A stretch of DNA of 64,000 nucleotides from NCBI GenBank assembly GCA_946807835.1, contig OX327696.1:2244501-2308500 (forward strand), read 5' to 3'. Position 1 is the stretch's first letter; the number at the start of each line of letters is the position of its first letter. The notes under the pieces were generated by a model. The model was not told where the DNA came from. It made no database searches and saw nothing but the letters and a program-made list of their open reading frames with translations. This document shows positions 33,690 to 46,545 of the stretch, one piece after another. The position numbers and the translations under genes were made by a program. The DNA comes from Ailanthus altissimus (taxonomy: Eukaryota; Streptophyta; Magnoliopsida; Sapindales; Simaroubaceae).

Positions 33690-36570
33690 AGACATAATTT
33701 TGAGTTAGCAACCAATGAGTAATTGACACAAAGTTGAGTACATGTTGAACGTATGAGAAATAAATGAAAATGAAAAATCAAAAGTGAGGAGGGGAAAGGG
33801 GTGTAAAAGCACAAGTAGAGATATTACCCAAGTATAGGCACCACAACATTAGTTTCTCAGTAACATATCACCAAAGTCAGAACATTCAGCATTGCAACAA
33901 TGGTCTTTTGGTGTCATAGTGCTCAGTTTGAACTTTCTTAACACGTGGACTCTTATTCTTTTTAGGTTTAAGATTTTTAGAGACATTTTGAAGCCTATAA
34001 AAATCTTTATAATCATTTAGAATTGTAAAGCATCAAAGATATAAATATAAGAGGAAAAAAAGAGCTAGGTATGCATTAGAGTACGGAGTACGCTAGAGAG
34101 TACTACCATGAGATCACTTGAGTCTTGAGTGCCCAAGAAAGTGATGATAGATCCTTTAATAGAGACCTCTGGCTATTTATGAAATTCTTTAATTAATCTA
34201 TTCTTGTAAGATTTGGATAATCTGGGAGATTAAAGTGATTTACAAAATTTTAGTGATATATGAGATCTAGGAGATTTGAGAGTTCTTTTTGAATTGTTAA
34301 TAAAATAAGATTCATCTTTGATCAATCATGGACGTAGGCATTCGTCACCAAATCATGTATATCCCGTGTTTTGTGATTATTATTTCTTTATCTTTATTGT
34401 ATGCAATCTTTTATATTTTTGATTACTTGTGGCAAAGTTTTTCACAAAGCACTTAGGTATTTTTTAGGGTCCTAAATACTAACCATATAGGTATTACGAC
34501 ATATAAAAAATCCCAACAAATGGTATTAGAACCAAGGTCGTTTAGAGCATTAATATTTCAAGAAGCATTAGTTGTTTGATCATGGTGACTAATAAAGTAT
34601 GAAGTACAAAAAAGTTCAATAGCCAGGATGCTTATCTAAAAAAGGTAAAAGTGATAGTTTTACTGGTAAGTTTAAGGTTAGAGACAACCTTTGAAGAGAC
34701 TTAAGCCACAACTAATAATGAAGAAAGGCTGTATTATTGAGATCTAAGTTAGATTGAAGAATAATTCGAATTGAATACAAAAGAATTGGCAAAATGATTA
34801 AAGACTAGTAATGTAGTAGTATTGACTATAAGAAGAATGATTAAGAATAGAGATAGAAAAAAAAAGCAAATAATATTAAAGGGAAGATCTAAGAAGTACT
34901 TTAGTCACAGAAAAGAATGGCACTTGATAAGGAATTTTTTTGAGAGAAAGAATGAGATAAAAGAAAAAAAAAAGGTGAAGTTGTAATAATCTATAAGAAT
35001 GACTAGAAAATTCTATAAGAACATATGTCCGGTGAATGAATACTTGATTTTAGGGTGTAGTTTTTATATATGTCATTGAAGATCTTTGTTTACCAATTAA
35101 TAACCATTAGGGGTGATAAAGTAATAATGGGTAGACATAGGAGTTACTAGTTAATGCTAAAGAAATTGAGCGTTGTATGGTGGAAAAGTGAAGGAGTTAC
35201 TAGTTGCAGGAATTATTCATGATCACATAAAGAAATTAGTATCCTTAGAAGTGTAAGATCAAACAAAATATTTATTTGAGGCAAAAGAAGGAATATTAAA
35301 GGCATTAAATAGGTTTATGGGTGAAAAGCACAGTGAATGCTGTTGATAAGAATACTGTGTATGGTTCAACATGAGTTATTGAAAAGATATAGACCAATGA
35401 CAACATTAGAAATGATCTTATCAGAGTGATAGGAGTTGAAAGAGAATGTATGGAAAAGGTGCTAAGGGCAAAGATAAGGTTTAGCCATGAAAGTATTATG
35501 ATGATGTCAAAAGTGACACTAGAGATCAAATAGAAAGGCCACCTTAGGTAAGATGCATTCGTATCTTTGGAGACCAAGGTCACAAGCCTTAGAAGAGTTA
35601 AGTTCGAGCATAAGACTTGATTGAAGTTAATGCTAAGGAAATTGAGCGTTGGGAACAAATAGGAAGAATTTTGGAAAGTTTATTCAAGAGAGATTTTAAA
35701 TTAATAAGAGGTTTGTTAGAATTTAGTGATTTAAAATTATGTTTGAGCATGTTTTTTTTACTTAGAGAACAATAAGAGTCAACACAAGATCGAGTACGCA
35801 TTTTATGTACGAGAAAGGGATGAAAATACAGAGCCAAAAGTGAGGAGGGGCATGAAAGCATAAATGGATGCATTTCCCTAGTATGGGTGTTGCGACATTA
35901 ATTGTTTAGTGTCACAACACTAGATTAAGATTGGGCAATAGCCCTTTGTCGTCGCGACATCTAATTTCGGCAATTTTTATTATTATTTTAAGTCATTTTG
36001 ATTAGTTTAAGTTAGGTTTGGACTTCTTGAACTTCTTAAGAACGTGGACTCTTATTTCAATTAGGTTTAGAGTTTTTAAGGATGTTTCGAAGCTTATATA
36101 AACTTTTATAACCTTTTATAATTGTGAAGCATCAAAGATGTAAACATAAGAGAGAATAAAGAGTTGGGTAGAAATTAGAGTGATGAGTACACGCAACAGT
36201 GCATCATAAGATCATTTGAGTGCCGAGTGCATAAGAAAGTGATGATAGATCATTTGCGAGAGCTCTAGCTATTTGTTATATTTCTTGATTAATCTCTCAT
36301 TGTAAGATCTAAGTGATTTAGAAAATTTGAGAGTTCTTTATAAACTATTAAGAAAAGAAATTGAATTTATGATCTATCGTAGACGTAGGTGTTTGTTGTC
36401 AAACTACGTATATCTTGTATTTTATGAGGATTGTTTATTTATCTCTATTGTGTATAATATTTTATATATTCAATTATTTGTAGGTGAAAGTTTTTACAAA
36501 ACATTTAAATTTTTTTTAAAATGTTAAATACCAGACATGGGAGTATTAAGACGTCTAAGAAACCCATACA
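33690..36570 (+). mobile_element. internally deleted copia element E1
   Basis: 5' LTR about 33690-34518 (its first 30 or so bases are lost), PBS TGGTATTAGAACC at 34521-34533, internal 34519-35713, 3' LTR 35714-36570. Gag start near 34582 reads MVTNKV then KKFNSQDAYLKKVKVIV. A His-containing knuckle remnant (KEWHLIRNFFERK) is near 34915. Protease and GAG-pre-integrase follow: GCSFYIC, KKLVSLEV, DQTKYLFEAKEGILKALNRF. The last readable coding piece is KMHSYLWRPRSQAL (integrase start) near 35550. Reverse transcriptase and RNase H are absent. The GC-rich LTR module is decayed to AT-richer forms here. Confidence 0.85.
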
Positions 36571-36987
36571 ATTATTAATTTACAAAAAAAAGAGGGGGGT
36601 TGGTTACTAATGAGAAAGACGAATGTGCATTTATGGTTATCTATCGTGCTTCCAGTTCCATTGAAACAGTTAAACATCAACAATCTATAATATAATCCAT
36701 TTTCACATTAATCCTATTCTATTCTACATACTATTCACAATTTCATTCTGTTTAATCCAATTTTAAAGGGATTGTATATTTCATTCTATGATAGGGTTGT
36801 AATTTCATTAGTCTGCTAAATTTTTTTATTCATAATATTTTCAAATTTGTCTTTTCTGGTTGAAATATCTATCCATTGTTACTTCCATCTTGCCTCTAAA
36901 GATATATAAAAAGAATAGAACGTGCAAAACTAATAAATCAGCATAAATCACTGAACCAGAATGACTGCAAATAATGCATTGCTTACA

Positions 36988-37033
<46 letters not shown>

Positions 37034-37092
37034 TGAGGCTTACGTGCATTTAGCGAAATAATAGTCATCAAAGCTGTGGCATTGCAGATTCC
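36571..37092. other. 3' flank of the intact TNL, with (TA)n microsatellite
   Basis: Downstream of the TNL stop codon (minus strand). Contains a perfect (TA) run at 36990-37031, which probably lies in or near the 3' UTR. No other gene. Confidence 0.55.
36990..37031. repeat. (TA)n dinucleotide microsatellite
   Basis: An uninterrupted AT/TA run of 42 bases, about 60 bp downstream of the TNL stop codon. Likely length-polymorphic. Confidence 0.95.
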
Positions 37093-40000
37093 CTAAGTTG
37101 TGGTAACATCAACTTTATGGGAATTATAAATTGGACGGACACCACACATCTTCACCTTCAATCCTGGACTCGACCCAGCTAGATAATAAAACTTGATGTA
37201 ATTATATTTAGGCTCCTCCAGGTACTCTCCAACAATGTAATCTTCACGAGACAAATACAGTAGCCAGAGATGGTTCGACATAGCCTGGCCAAATTGCAGA
37301 TCAAATTGAACGTAAGGACATGATGTCAAAAACGTTTCATCAATTTTCATATGGCAAGTAAGCTCATGTGTACGTCTTGAACGAACTCTGGTGGCTGGCG
37401 AATGCTCGTGAACATTAAATACGCAGCACAAAACATATCCCATCAGCTCTCTGTTGTAGTACAAATCCGGAGGCCTTGTTATTGTTATTTCAGAACCTTG
37501 CTTTTGACAGCCGAACCATCTTGGAAATTCACTTCCAGGAACAACAATGCTAAACATACTTCTTGGAATTGACTTATCCTGAAATTAAAAGATGAAAATC
37601 AGAAAATTTTGCCCCATGATCCACATTGCTTAGCATAGGCAAGAGAGAAAGTGAGAGATTGACCTCAAGGAACCAGCCTTGTAACATTGCGGACGCCATA
37701 TCAATGGGAGCAGGCAATTTGAAGCAGTTTATACAATTAATTATATGCATATCTGGAGAGGATATTTTGAATGCACCTGATAAGTTTTCAAGCGAAGCAC
37801 AACCACCAACTCTAACATTCTCTACACTAGATGGAAGTTCTGGCAGAGATTGAAGACTCTTGCAATCCTCCAATTCAACTTGTTTAAGCTTAGAAAGAAG
37901 GCTAATGCTTGCAGGTAGGCGAACAAAATTGTTTTTGCTAAGATTTAGCTTCTGTAATGATGACAAGCTACAAATGTTACTGGGGATTGCCCCTTCCCCT
38001 AGATTGCAGTCGCTGAGGTCCAGTTTTGTTAAAGATTTCAAACCTGACAAAGAAGGCAACATCAAAGCCTTAGGATCTGAAATTCTTCCTTGGACAAAGC
38101 TAGTGGGAAACTGCAAGCACCATGCTGTAAATGATGGGGGTCCTTTGCATCCACGAAAAGATATTGCTTTAAGATTCTTCATCAGGAAAATGGATGACAC
38201 GGGTTCCCTTATAGCAGTTCCACTTATATCAAGCTCCTCCAAACTTTGTACTTGCCCCAAATTCTCTGGCACGTTTTCAAGTTTTGAGCAGCCAGAGAGA
38301 TTCAAAGTTCTAAGACACTTCAAACCATTTATAGTACTTGGAAGTTTTAGCAGATTTTTGCAATCGTTCAAATTCAACAAAACAAGCCCAGTGAGAAATT
38401 CAAGTGACAATGGCAGTTCTTTAATAGTTGTTCCATCTAAAAAGAGCTCCGATAGACATTCCATGTCTTCCACAATCTCTGGAAACTTCTTCAGCTTTGA
38501 GCAACCAGAAAGTACAAATTTTTTAAGAGATTCCGTTGTAATTCTGCTAGGAAGAGTCGCAAGACTTGTACAATCTTTCAAATTCAATAAAATAAGCTTC
38601 TTGTGATGCAACAAAGATGAATGAATCTCAAGCAACCTTGTACATCCTTCAAGAATCAACACCTCTAAATTTGGGACCCCTGTGAAGTCTGGTGTCCGTA
38701 TCAAATTTTTGGAGTGGCCTAGTCTCATGAACTTCAACATGTTTAAAGGCTGTCAAAAAAAAAAAAAAAAAGAAGGGACAAAATGGTTTTCCTTATTCTA
38801 CCACATTAGTTGAAGGGATAAGAGCATAAAAATTATCAGTAATAACTTTTTGATAAAAATAAAATAAAAACATCCATGTATTAAGCTTACTTTGATTCCG
38901 TTCCACATTTGTTCGATGCTGCTGTACCACATGTTAAGTTCAACAATTTTATCCAGTTGCAAATTTGAAGGTAAGGATTTTAAAGGATATCCATGCCAGT
39001 CAAGTAACTGCAACTCATTAGAGAGGTACTCAATGCCTTCAGGAAGTTGAACGTTATGTATTTTGAGCAGTCTTAGGTTGGTCATCTTCGAAAAAGCTCT
39101 ACCATTAACAATTAACTGCTCATTATCTTCCAGATAGTTAACCATTATGCCTTCGATTGCTTCAGTTCCCTGAAAAGCATAATCAGAGGACATGAAAATG
39201 TTGATTAAAGTATGCAAAATATTTATGTGGTTACCACCTAGTGAAGATACATGTTTTCCACTTACACACTTACTGTGTTTTTTGTCAACACGTGATGTAT
39301 ATCGACTCCTTTCCATAGCCTGTTGCGTTTTCCAGGCTCTTTGATAAACTGCTTTATAACAATTTGTTGACCCATTTCTTGTAACAAATCGTGCATCCAT
39401 AGCCTATTATTTTCTAATATAGTTATCAATGATTTCTCAATAAGAACACTTATTCCAATAACTGGGTCAAAATCACAACCATTCAAAATTGTTGTTACAT
39501 AATCTCTATCTGCCCCTTTGAAGAAACACGCGACATCAAGAAATATTTTTTTCTCTGTTTCTTTTAACCCGTTGAAACTTATTAGGAGTATATCTAAAAT
39601 TTCATTGTCAGAATCTCTACTTAGTCTTGCTATAGCACTTCTCCATTCATCTATACTTCTGCAAAACAAAAAGGAACCTATAATTTCTAAGGCTAATGGA
39701 AGACCACCTGCGTACTTCAGAACACGTTTGGTTAACTCCATATAATCTTTCGAAGGTTGCTTACTGTGAAAGGCTTTCAAATTAAAGAGTTCAAGAGCTT
39801 CATCATTATTTAATGCCTCAGCTTTGTACACTTGATCCACTCCGTGCGTTATTAGCAAATGTTCATCTCTAGTTGTTATTATAATTCTACTGCCTAAACC
39901 AAACCAAGAATGTTTTCCAGCTAATTTGTTTAACTGGTTTACATGAACAACATCATCGATAACAACAAGAATCTTTTTATGTTCCAACTTGCTTTTTATC

Positions 40001-42311
40001 ATTTGGACTCCGTCAAAATCATTATATATCTTGATATTTGTTTCAATTAGAGATTCTGAAAGAAGTTGCTTTTGTAAAGCAACTAGACCATCTTTTGCTG
40101 AAATTTCTCTAACATTGGCAAGAAAACTGCTTCCTTCAAAATCACTTGAGATCAAATCATAAACAACCCTGGCAATTGTTGTCTTGCCTATTCCTCCCAT
40201 TCCACAAATGCCTATCATGCGAACATCATCAAACCTTGAACCTATAAGCAACTTTAGTTTCTCCAAACGTGAATTTATTCCTACTAGATCATCGAGAGTC
40301 CTTAATGTTATAGGCCTTAATTTTTTAAATATCTCTTTGACAATATCCTGAATAAATTCTGCCTCGTGCCTGCAATGCAAAGTTTTACCACTCAGTCAAA
40401 AAAAATTCTAACAAGCCCCTTATATAAAAGTAGATCCAATGAAAAGACATCTATGCGTTTTAAAATACATACGAGTTATACAATATTGTATAACAAAAAA
40501 ATTGCTTATTTATTTATTTTTATATAACGTTGTATGGCTCAAACCCATGTTTTTAAGGCCTATGAACCAGCATTGGATAATAACTCCTTTTCTATAAGGT
40601 AAAGGATCTATAAAACTTTAAAGTTTGGCCTAATTTATAGACAGAATTCAGACATTTCAAAAAGGCCAAAGGGACCCATGTCAGAATACAAAATCCGTCT
40701 CTTTTAACAGTAAAAAGACCCTTATATTTAAAATAGAGAGATAAGAAATACTCTCACACCCAATGAGACTCGAAGCAGAGATTTTTGATTAGTAGTCAAA
40801 AATCATAGCCATTAGGGCACAAATGATTTGCCGATACTGAGTTATTTATTTTTTACATATTAAATATAGTAGCTTATACAACTATTGGTCATTATATACT
40901 AAAAACAAATTAATATAAAATTAAAAAATAGAAAATATAAATCAATTCAATAAATTAAATTTAAAAAACTAAAACAAAGAATCAAGTGGCCACAGGTCAC
41001 CAATGATCGCTATTGTCACCAAACAAAACCCATTTGTTAGAGACGGATCATGAATTAACTCAAAATTTACATCACTAAACTTTGAATTTTGAAATCTATG
41101 GAATAGTTTAGTTGTTTTTATTAATAGAGCATTGGAGGAGACCAAAACCAAAAATAAAGTGGTGACTACCATATTTCTATTGCTAATTGGCAACGAGTGA
41201 AGGCTCACCACCACCACCACTATAGCGATCATTGTCAATGATCTTATGGATAGAGGTAATAGTGTACTTCCACTCACTAGCATTTGGTGGTAAAGATATG
41301 GTGGTCGGTTGTTGTTTAAACTGTTGTATTGAATATATAAAAAGTAAATAAATTCAATGTCAACAAAGTGACTGCAACTTAATGATTAAGGCATTTGACT
41401 TTTGGTCAAAAGTTTAGGCTTTGAGTCCTAATTATTTGTGTATCTTTATCTTTTTATTTTTGGACTCATTAATGATAAAATAAGCATAACTATTTTAATA
41501 CAAAGATATAATAGTACTTTCTATCATTTAGCTTTTTTGACCATTCAAAGAGACAAATTTTGTCTTCTGACAAGGGTCTCTTCGGCTAATTTGAGACATC
41601 TAGAGTTTGTTTGGAAATTAAGACAAAACTTAAGGGTCTATAGCTCCTTTATCTTTTTCTATATCGTTAAGTTTCATCTAAATAAATATAGGTTGCTAAT
41701 ATTGGTTTTCCAAACAAGATGTACGAACTCGATACATATGGAAATATGGTGTAAATGCATGATTTTCTACATTAATACAAAGAAGTAGAGAATATAAATG
41801 ACGAGAATGGTTACCTATCCTTCAAGTCCCATCCAGAGAGATTGGCCACCTCATTCAATGCTTCTCTCCACTTTTGCACCTTTTCTATATTCTCCTTAAA
41901 AGCTTCTCCATGTTTAACGAAAGCTTCTTGAAAAATTCCGGCTTGTTTTCTCACCTCAGTTGGTTCCACGTCATAGAAAATTGGAAAAACCATTTGTTCC
42001 CTAGTGTTTTTGCATTGAACAATCTTGACAAGTTCGTCCAAGCACCATGTCGAATCAGCATAGTTTTTGGAAAAAACAATAATTGAAGACCTCGATTCTT
42101 CAATTGCTCTAAAAAGTCCTGGTGAAATGGGTCTACCTCTCTCAAGTTCTTTGTCATCCCCAAATATATTAATTCCTTTTTTATTTAGAGCAACATAGAG
42201 ATGATCCTTGAACGTCTTACGAGTATCTTCACCTCTAAAGCTTATGAACACATCATATTTCCAATGAGAGATGGAGGAATGAGTTGGTGAAGAGGTTGTT
42301 TGGATGCTCAT
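37093..42311 (-). CDS. TIR-NB-ARC-LRR resistance protein, complete, five exons
   Basis: Predicted intracellular immune receptor of 1147 aa. Exons: 42311-41815, 40369-39274, 39169-38891, 38749-37664 and 37578-37093 (TAG). All four introns have GT and AG ends, the phases agree (497+1096 is divisible by 3, then 279, 1086, 486), and no stop or shift is seen. TIR about 15-150: YDVFISFRGEDTRKTF and catalytic-Glu motif WCLDEL. NB-ARC: P-loop GMGGIGKTT at about 222, kinase-2 ILVVIDDV, RNBS-B GSRIIITTRD, GLPL, FLDVACFFKG, and MHD in WMHDLLQEMG near 490. Exons 3-4 carry LRRs (LLNLKDCTSLATLPS and similar). Exon 5 holds the post-LRR domain with IVVPGSEFPRWF and ends VKMCGVRPIY. Length and exon pattern fit N-like TNLs. 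Intron 1 carries a foldback element. Likely functional. Confidence 0.95.
40600..41665. mobile_element. non-autonomous foldback element in TNL intron 1
   Basis: Left arm about 40605-40850 and right arm about 41660-41370 are inverted copies: GGGACCCATGTCAGAATACAAAAT on the left matches GAGACCCTTGTCAGAAGACAAAAT on the reverse complement of the right, and both continue through GAGACTCGAAGC/GGACTCAAAGC and TTTGACCAAAAGTCAAA-like parts. The 500-bp core has a Val/Ser-rich open frame on minus (40969-41283) without a known domain. It lies inside the 1445-bp first intron and is presumably spliced out. Target duplication not identified. Class (Mutator-like or other foldback) unclear. Confidence 0.6.
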
Positions 42312-42341
42312 GGAAGCAATATAATTGCTTTGACAGCCTCC

Positions 42342-42349
42342 TATTTATA
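42342..42349 (-). promoter_or_regulatory. TATA box of the intact TNL
   Basis: TATAAATA on minus, 31-38 bp upstream of the start codon at 42309-42311, implying a very short 5' leader or a first transcript start almost at the ATG. A WRKY site TTGACT lies upstream at 42652-42657. Confidence 0.45.
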
Positions 42350-44084
42350 TGTCCCTTAAAAATTTGAAGTAAAAAAGTCACTTTCTATTACTCGCAAACC
42401 AAATTCGGAAAATAGAAAAGTCCCTTGGTGGACTCGCCTCCTAATGCAGTTACGGAAGTTCCTTTTCATGATGCAAATGACCTTCTAATTCTAGGTTCAA
42501 TTAATGTTTCTTTTTATTTTTCCAAGCGTGTTCAACTAATATTTTTTTTAGGTTCAATTAATTTATTTTACATATCCTTAGGCATTATTTTTTTAATTTA
42601 AAATTTTTTCTTAAGACCGTCAAGGTTATAAAAAAAAAATGGAAAAAAGGTTGACTGTCTCCTATTTAAATATTTACTGCATTTCTCAAAAAATAACAGG
42701 ACAATAGCGGGGAACATTTAGGACGAAGATCCTCTATTAATCTAATCTTTTTCCTCATATTTTTTTAATATAGAGTCGATAGTTAATAAAAACTAAAATT
42801 ATTCAAAATAAATAAATCAGGAATATACATAGCTAACTCTAATTACGTGTTAAAAGATCATTGAAATATTAAATAAATTTAGAATAGCAGAGAATTCTAA
42901 CTTGAAAATTTATATTTTTGTGCTGTCTAAATTGCTCTTAAGTGATCATATACTTGTTTTCGAACAAATTACCTATTGATAATTGTTAAAACATGCAAGC
43001 CTAAAAATAACAAAAAAGATGGTCAGAGTATCGTTATAATAATAATTTTTTAGTATTATCTTTCAATAATGCATAAAAGTAGAAAATGTTAAGATTTTAT
43101 TACGTAAAGATTCTACTTTAATTTTAAAATGTTATTTTCTGATTTTTAGAAACAAATTTTTGTAAAACTTTAATTTCCATCTAACACATTTTTTTATGTT
43201 TTTCATATCCAAAACTAGAAAACTTTTTTTTGAAAAACAATCGAAATAACCACTTACTTATGCTCATAATAAAAGAAAGAACTATTACTTGGAGAATTTG
43301 AGAGTGTTGCTATGGCACCCACAGATAGATAAACTTGAATGCCAATTGGCTATATATTTTGCTACAGGAAAAGGAGCACTTGCTTCCGTTTCTGATGGGA
43401 AACAATATCACATAATATTGAGAATTGCAAGATGAACAATATCGCATAATATTTCTCCACTTTTATATGCCAACAGTAAGTGTTCTCCAGCTTGTCATGC
43501 CAAAAATAACAATAAAGAATGACTATTTTGGTGCATTCTCATGGAATGTTCAAAGTCATAAGTCAATTATATTACTTCAAGGTAATGTTTTGTTCAAAAA
43601 GGTTTAAATAGAGAATGAAAAAGGCAAAGATTCTTCTCTATTATAAAGTTTTATGAGCTGTACCAGTATGAATTTTCATCTTTCATTTCCAAAAAGAAAG
43701 AATACACTTCTCAAACCGTCAAAGAAGAAATGATATCATATTGGATGAGTTGGAGTAGGTATACGTTTTAGATTTTTCGATTAAACAAAATTCTCGATTA
43801 AGGAAGTTGCCTGGAAAAATCTTACTTTCCGCACTATTTCGTAGGTGAGTGGGAAGGTGGAATTCTTAATTTAATTTTGATCGGAAAATGTTAGTTTAGT
43901 TTTTAAAGTTCTATTAAATTATTCAATTAGTCTTTATATTTTTTGAATAACTCTATTAGTCTATATTATAAAAAAAAAAAATAACGTTCAAATTGCGTGT
44001 TTTAAGGGCAACGAAATAAATTGATATGTCTAAATTATGGTAAATAATTTCAATGGCAAGAACTAACTTTGAAATATTATATTT
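42350..44084. other. upstream intergenic region of the intact TNL
   Basis: AT-rich. Near 43885-43945 lies GTTAGTTTAGTTTTTAAAGT and TTATTCAATTAGTCTTTATA, which resembles one end of the MITE at 46236-46545. No gene recognised. Confidence 0.4.
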
Positions 44085-44945
44085 TAAAGATCAACAATGT
44101 TATTTGTCCCGAAACCTTTATCCCGAATTTAAAGAAATGTGCACTGCACGTGAAATACATTCCAAATAAAAATAAAAGCAGCAAAAGCCTTTTTCAATTA
44201 ACTCTGCATTTTTTTTTTCAAGCCTTTTTTCTTTTCGAAAAAAAAAATTAACTCTGCATTTAAAAAGGCTATAACTATTAGCTCTTTTAGGTTTTGACAA
44301 ATAATTAATTAGGTAAATTTAAAAACCAGTAATTAAAACTACCACTCTTTTGCACACTAGTAAAAATTCTCAAGTAAAGAAAAATTGTCTTTATAAAGTA
44401 CACATGCTACTATAATTTTTTTTTAATAAATCATTCATTGTTAGCACAATTTGATATGCATATACTTTATAAAGACAATTTTATTTTAGGTGAGACCTTT
44501 TTACTATGAAAAATCTTTTGTGAAATTGGTTTGTATACCAAAAAACACTTTCATTAAAAATTGTATTGCTGATAATTGATTTATATTTGTCATCTTTTAT
44601 TAAAAATGATCTGCTTCATAAAAATTACTAATTTTTTATCAAAAGTATAAATCAATCATCACATATTATTTTATAAAGACATTTTTTATTTATTTGACAT
44701 TTTTTTACTGGTGTGCAAAAGGGTGACAGGTTTTATTACTATTTTTCAATTCCAACTAATTAATTATTTGTCAAAACCTAACAGAACTAATAGTTATAGT
44801 CTTTCTAAAAGTACAACTTTTGCTGCCTTTTATTTTTATTTGGGAAATATGTCATGTGCAGTGCACGTTTCTCTGTATTCGGGCAAAATTCGGGATAATA
44901 ACTTCGGGACAAATAGCATTATTGTTTAAAGATTATACTTTAGGT
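44085..44945. mobile_element. foldback (long inverted repeat) element
   Basis: Left arm 44085-44400 and right arm 44665-44940 are inverted copies: TTATTTGTCCCGAA, GTGCACTGCACGTGA, CAAATAAAAATAAAAGCAGC, GGTTTTGACAAATAATTAAT and CTTTTGCACAC all occur in both, in mirrored order. A core of about 260 bp between the arms carries a further TACTTTATAAAGACAATTTT copy. Arms differ by roughly one base in six and by small indels, so it is old. No transposase. Short open frames on both strands are by-products. Confidence 0.82.
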
Positions 44946-46235
44946 ATAATCGTGTACTTCAAATTTAGCAATTGAACTAATTGGCACTCACTTATATTAT
45001 ACCTAAAATATAAAATCAGCATAAAATCTAATTAGACTATCATGTCATATGACCGTGGTATTAGTTTTTATTTCAAACTATTGCAGTATTTATGCTGACT
45101 TAACCTATTTTACACATATAATTAGTTTTTTAAAAAATTGCTACTTTCTCCCCAAATTTTTTTTAAACTATCAATACCTCTCAATCGTTACATTTGTTAG
45201 TCTCATTAAGTATAATTTCCTTTTCATACCTTAGTAGTTCAAAATTCTCATAGAAACATTGATTTACGTCTTTTTTTTTATAATGAATTTAAACTTAAGA
45301 CTTCCACTAAAGTGAAGGCAAATGTAGTGTCGACCCTTTACTCTTGAGCTATTAATACAAATATATTAATTTAAATCTTTATATATAAATAAAATTAAGA
45401 AATTATTTTCATTGAGATTTAGTAATTTTCTACTTCTGAAATATTTGATAAGCATTCTTCCATATATTTAGGTAAAATATATCAAAAATTGAATGAAACT
45501 CACCCATTTTAATATGATATTTGAAAGTTCTAAATTTGAATACCTATAAAATTAAGTCTTAGCTGCTTGGATCATCTCAAATTACCCAAAAGAAGAGCAC
45601 CACACTCCCGCAGAAGAAGAACACTTTGATCCTCAATCAATGTATGATCAATACAACATGCAATATGTGTGCTTCAAGCAAAAAGGTATCAATGCTCTTA
45701 TGATTTCTTTCTTATTGTATATATATATCAAGTTATTTTTGAATTTTTTTTCTAAATCAATATAGAATGTATATGTGATAAAGTCCAAATCATATTCAAA
45801 AGAGGCGATAGTCTTTATATATTGTGATAATCTTATCATGATGTCATAATAGAATAGGTTTGTATAAGATAATATGACAAGTTTATCTTACAGCGAGTAA
45901 TAAGAACTTAGAATCTAAATAGTATTATAAAGCTTAATCCATCTCTCTCTCTCTATAACTTACACAATCTATTTGTGGGCTCATAGATTGATAAGTTCAA
46001 TTACGCACATTAAATTTAAACACGGGGCTTTTCAATTGTTTCTGGGCTTTTTTAAAAGATTATAATAGAGTGAGTTGTTAGGCTTTTATTAATAATACGC
46101 CAACAATACCAATCTAAACTTGAGCACTTCTTATCTAAATACAAATAAACTTAAAGTGTTGCTAAATAGAAGAGTTGCTAATGTAACAATCTATACATAA
46201 AACTTATATTATTAATTTTTATTTTATTTATTTAA
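44946..46235. other. AT-rich intergenic, no gene seen
   Basis: Short simple-sequence runs only, such as (TC) at about 45944-45954. Open frames are below 65 codons without known domain. Confidence 0.4.
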
Positions 46236-46545
46236 AAAAATAGTTTAGTCTTCAAACTTTAGTTAAATTACTCAATTAATCCCTTTTTTTTTTAAAAAAT
46301 AGTTTGATAAGTCGTTAACATTTAAAAAATAAAATGTGAAGTGCATTTTTTTAGGTTATTAAAAAAATGTAATTAAATATAAGACTATTTATTATTATTA
46401 AACACATCAATTATTTTGTTGCTTTCAAAATGCAATTTAATGTTATTTTTCGATAGCGGGGATTAACAATAAATTTATATAATGTATATAAAGATTAATT
46501 GAGTAATTTAATAAAATTTTAAGAATTAAATTGATAATTTTTATT
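46236..46545. mobile_element. MITE-like element with about 50-bp terminal inverted repeats
   Basis: TTAAATTACTCAATTAATCCC on the left (46264-46284) mirrors AAAGATTAATTGAGTAATTTAA on the right (46490-46511), extended outwards by AGTTTAGTCTTCAAACTTT and its counterpart. About 310 bp in total with no coding capacity. One end-like copy lies at 43885-43945. Confidence 0.6.

Noticed and set aside
37860..38606. 248-codon open frame on plus
   Set aside because: It is exactly antisense to the LRR exon of the intact TNL; the sense frame has splice sites, LRR periodicity and family motifs, the antisense one has none.
40969..41283. 104-codon frame on minus in TNL intron 1
   Set aside because: Lies in the core of the foldback element, lacks domain similarity, and the TNL transcript splices across it; kept only as a remark.
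41368..41440. tRNA-like stretch (GATTAAGGCATTTGACTTTTGGTCAAAAG ... TTTGAGTCC order of A box, anticodon-like hairpin, B box)
   Set aside because: No pairing acceptor stem, poor B box, and a related inverted version occurs in the other arm of the foldback element (about 40740-40830), so it belongs to the repeat.
41874..42163. 70-codon frames on both strands over the TIR exon
   Set aside because: Shadow frames of the intact TIR exon.
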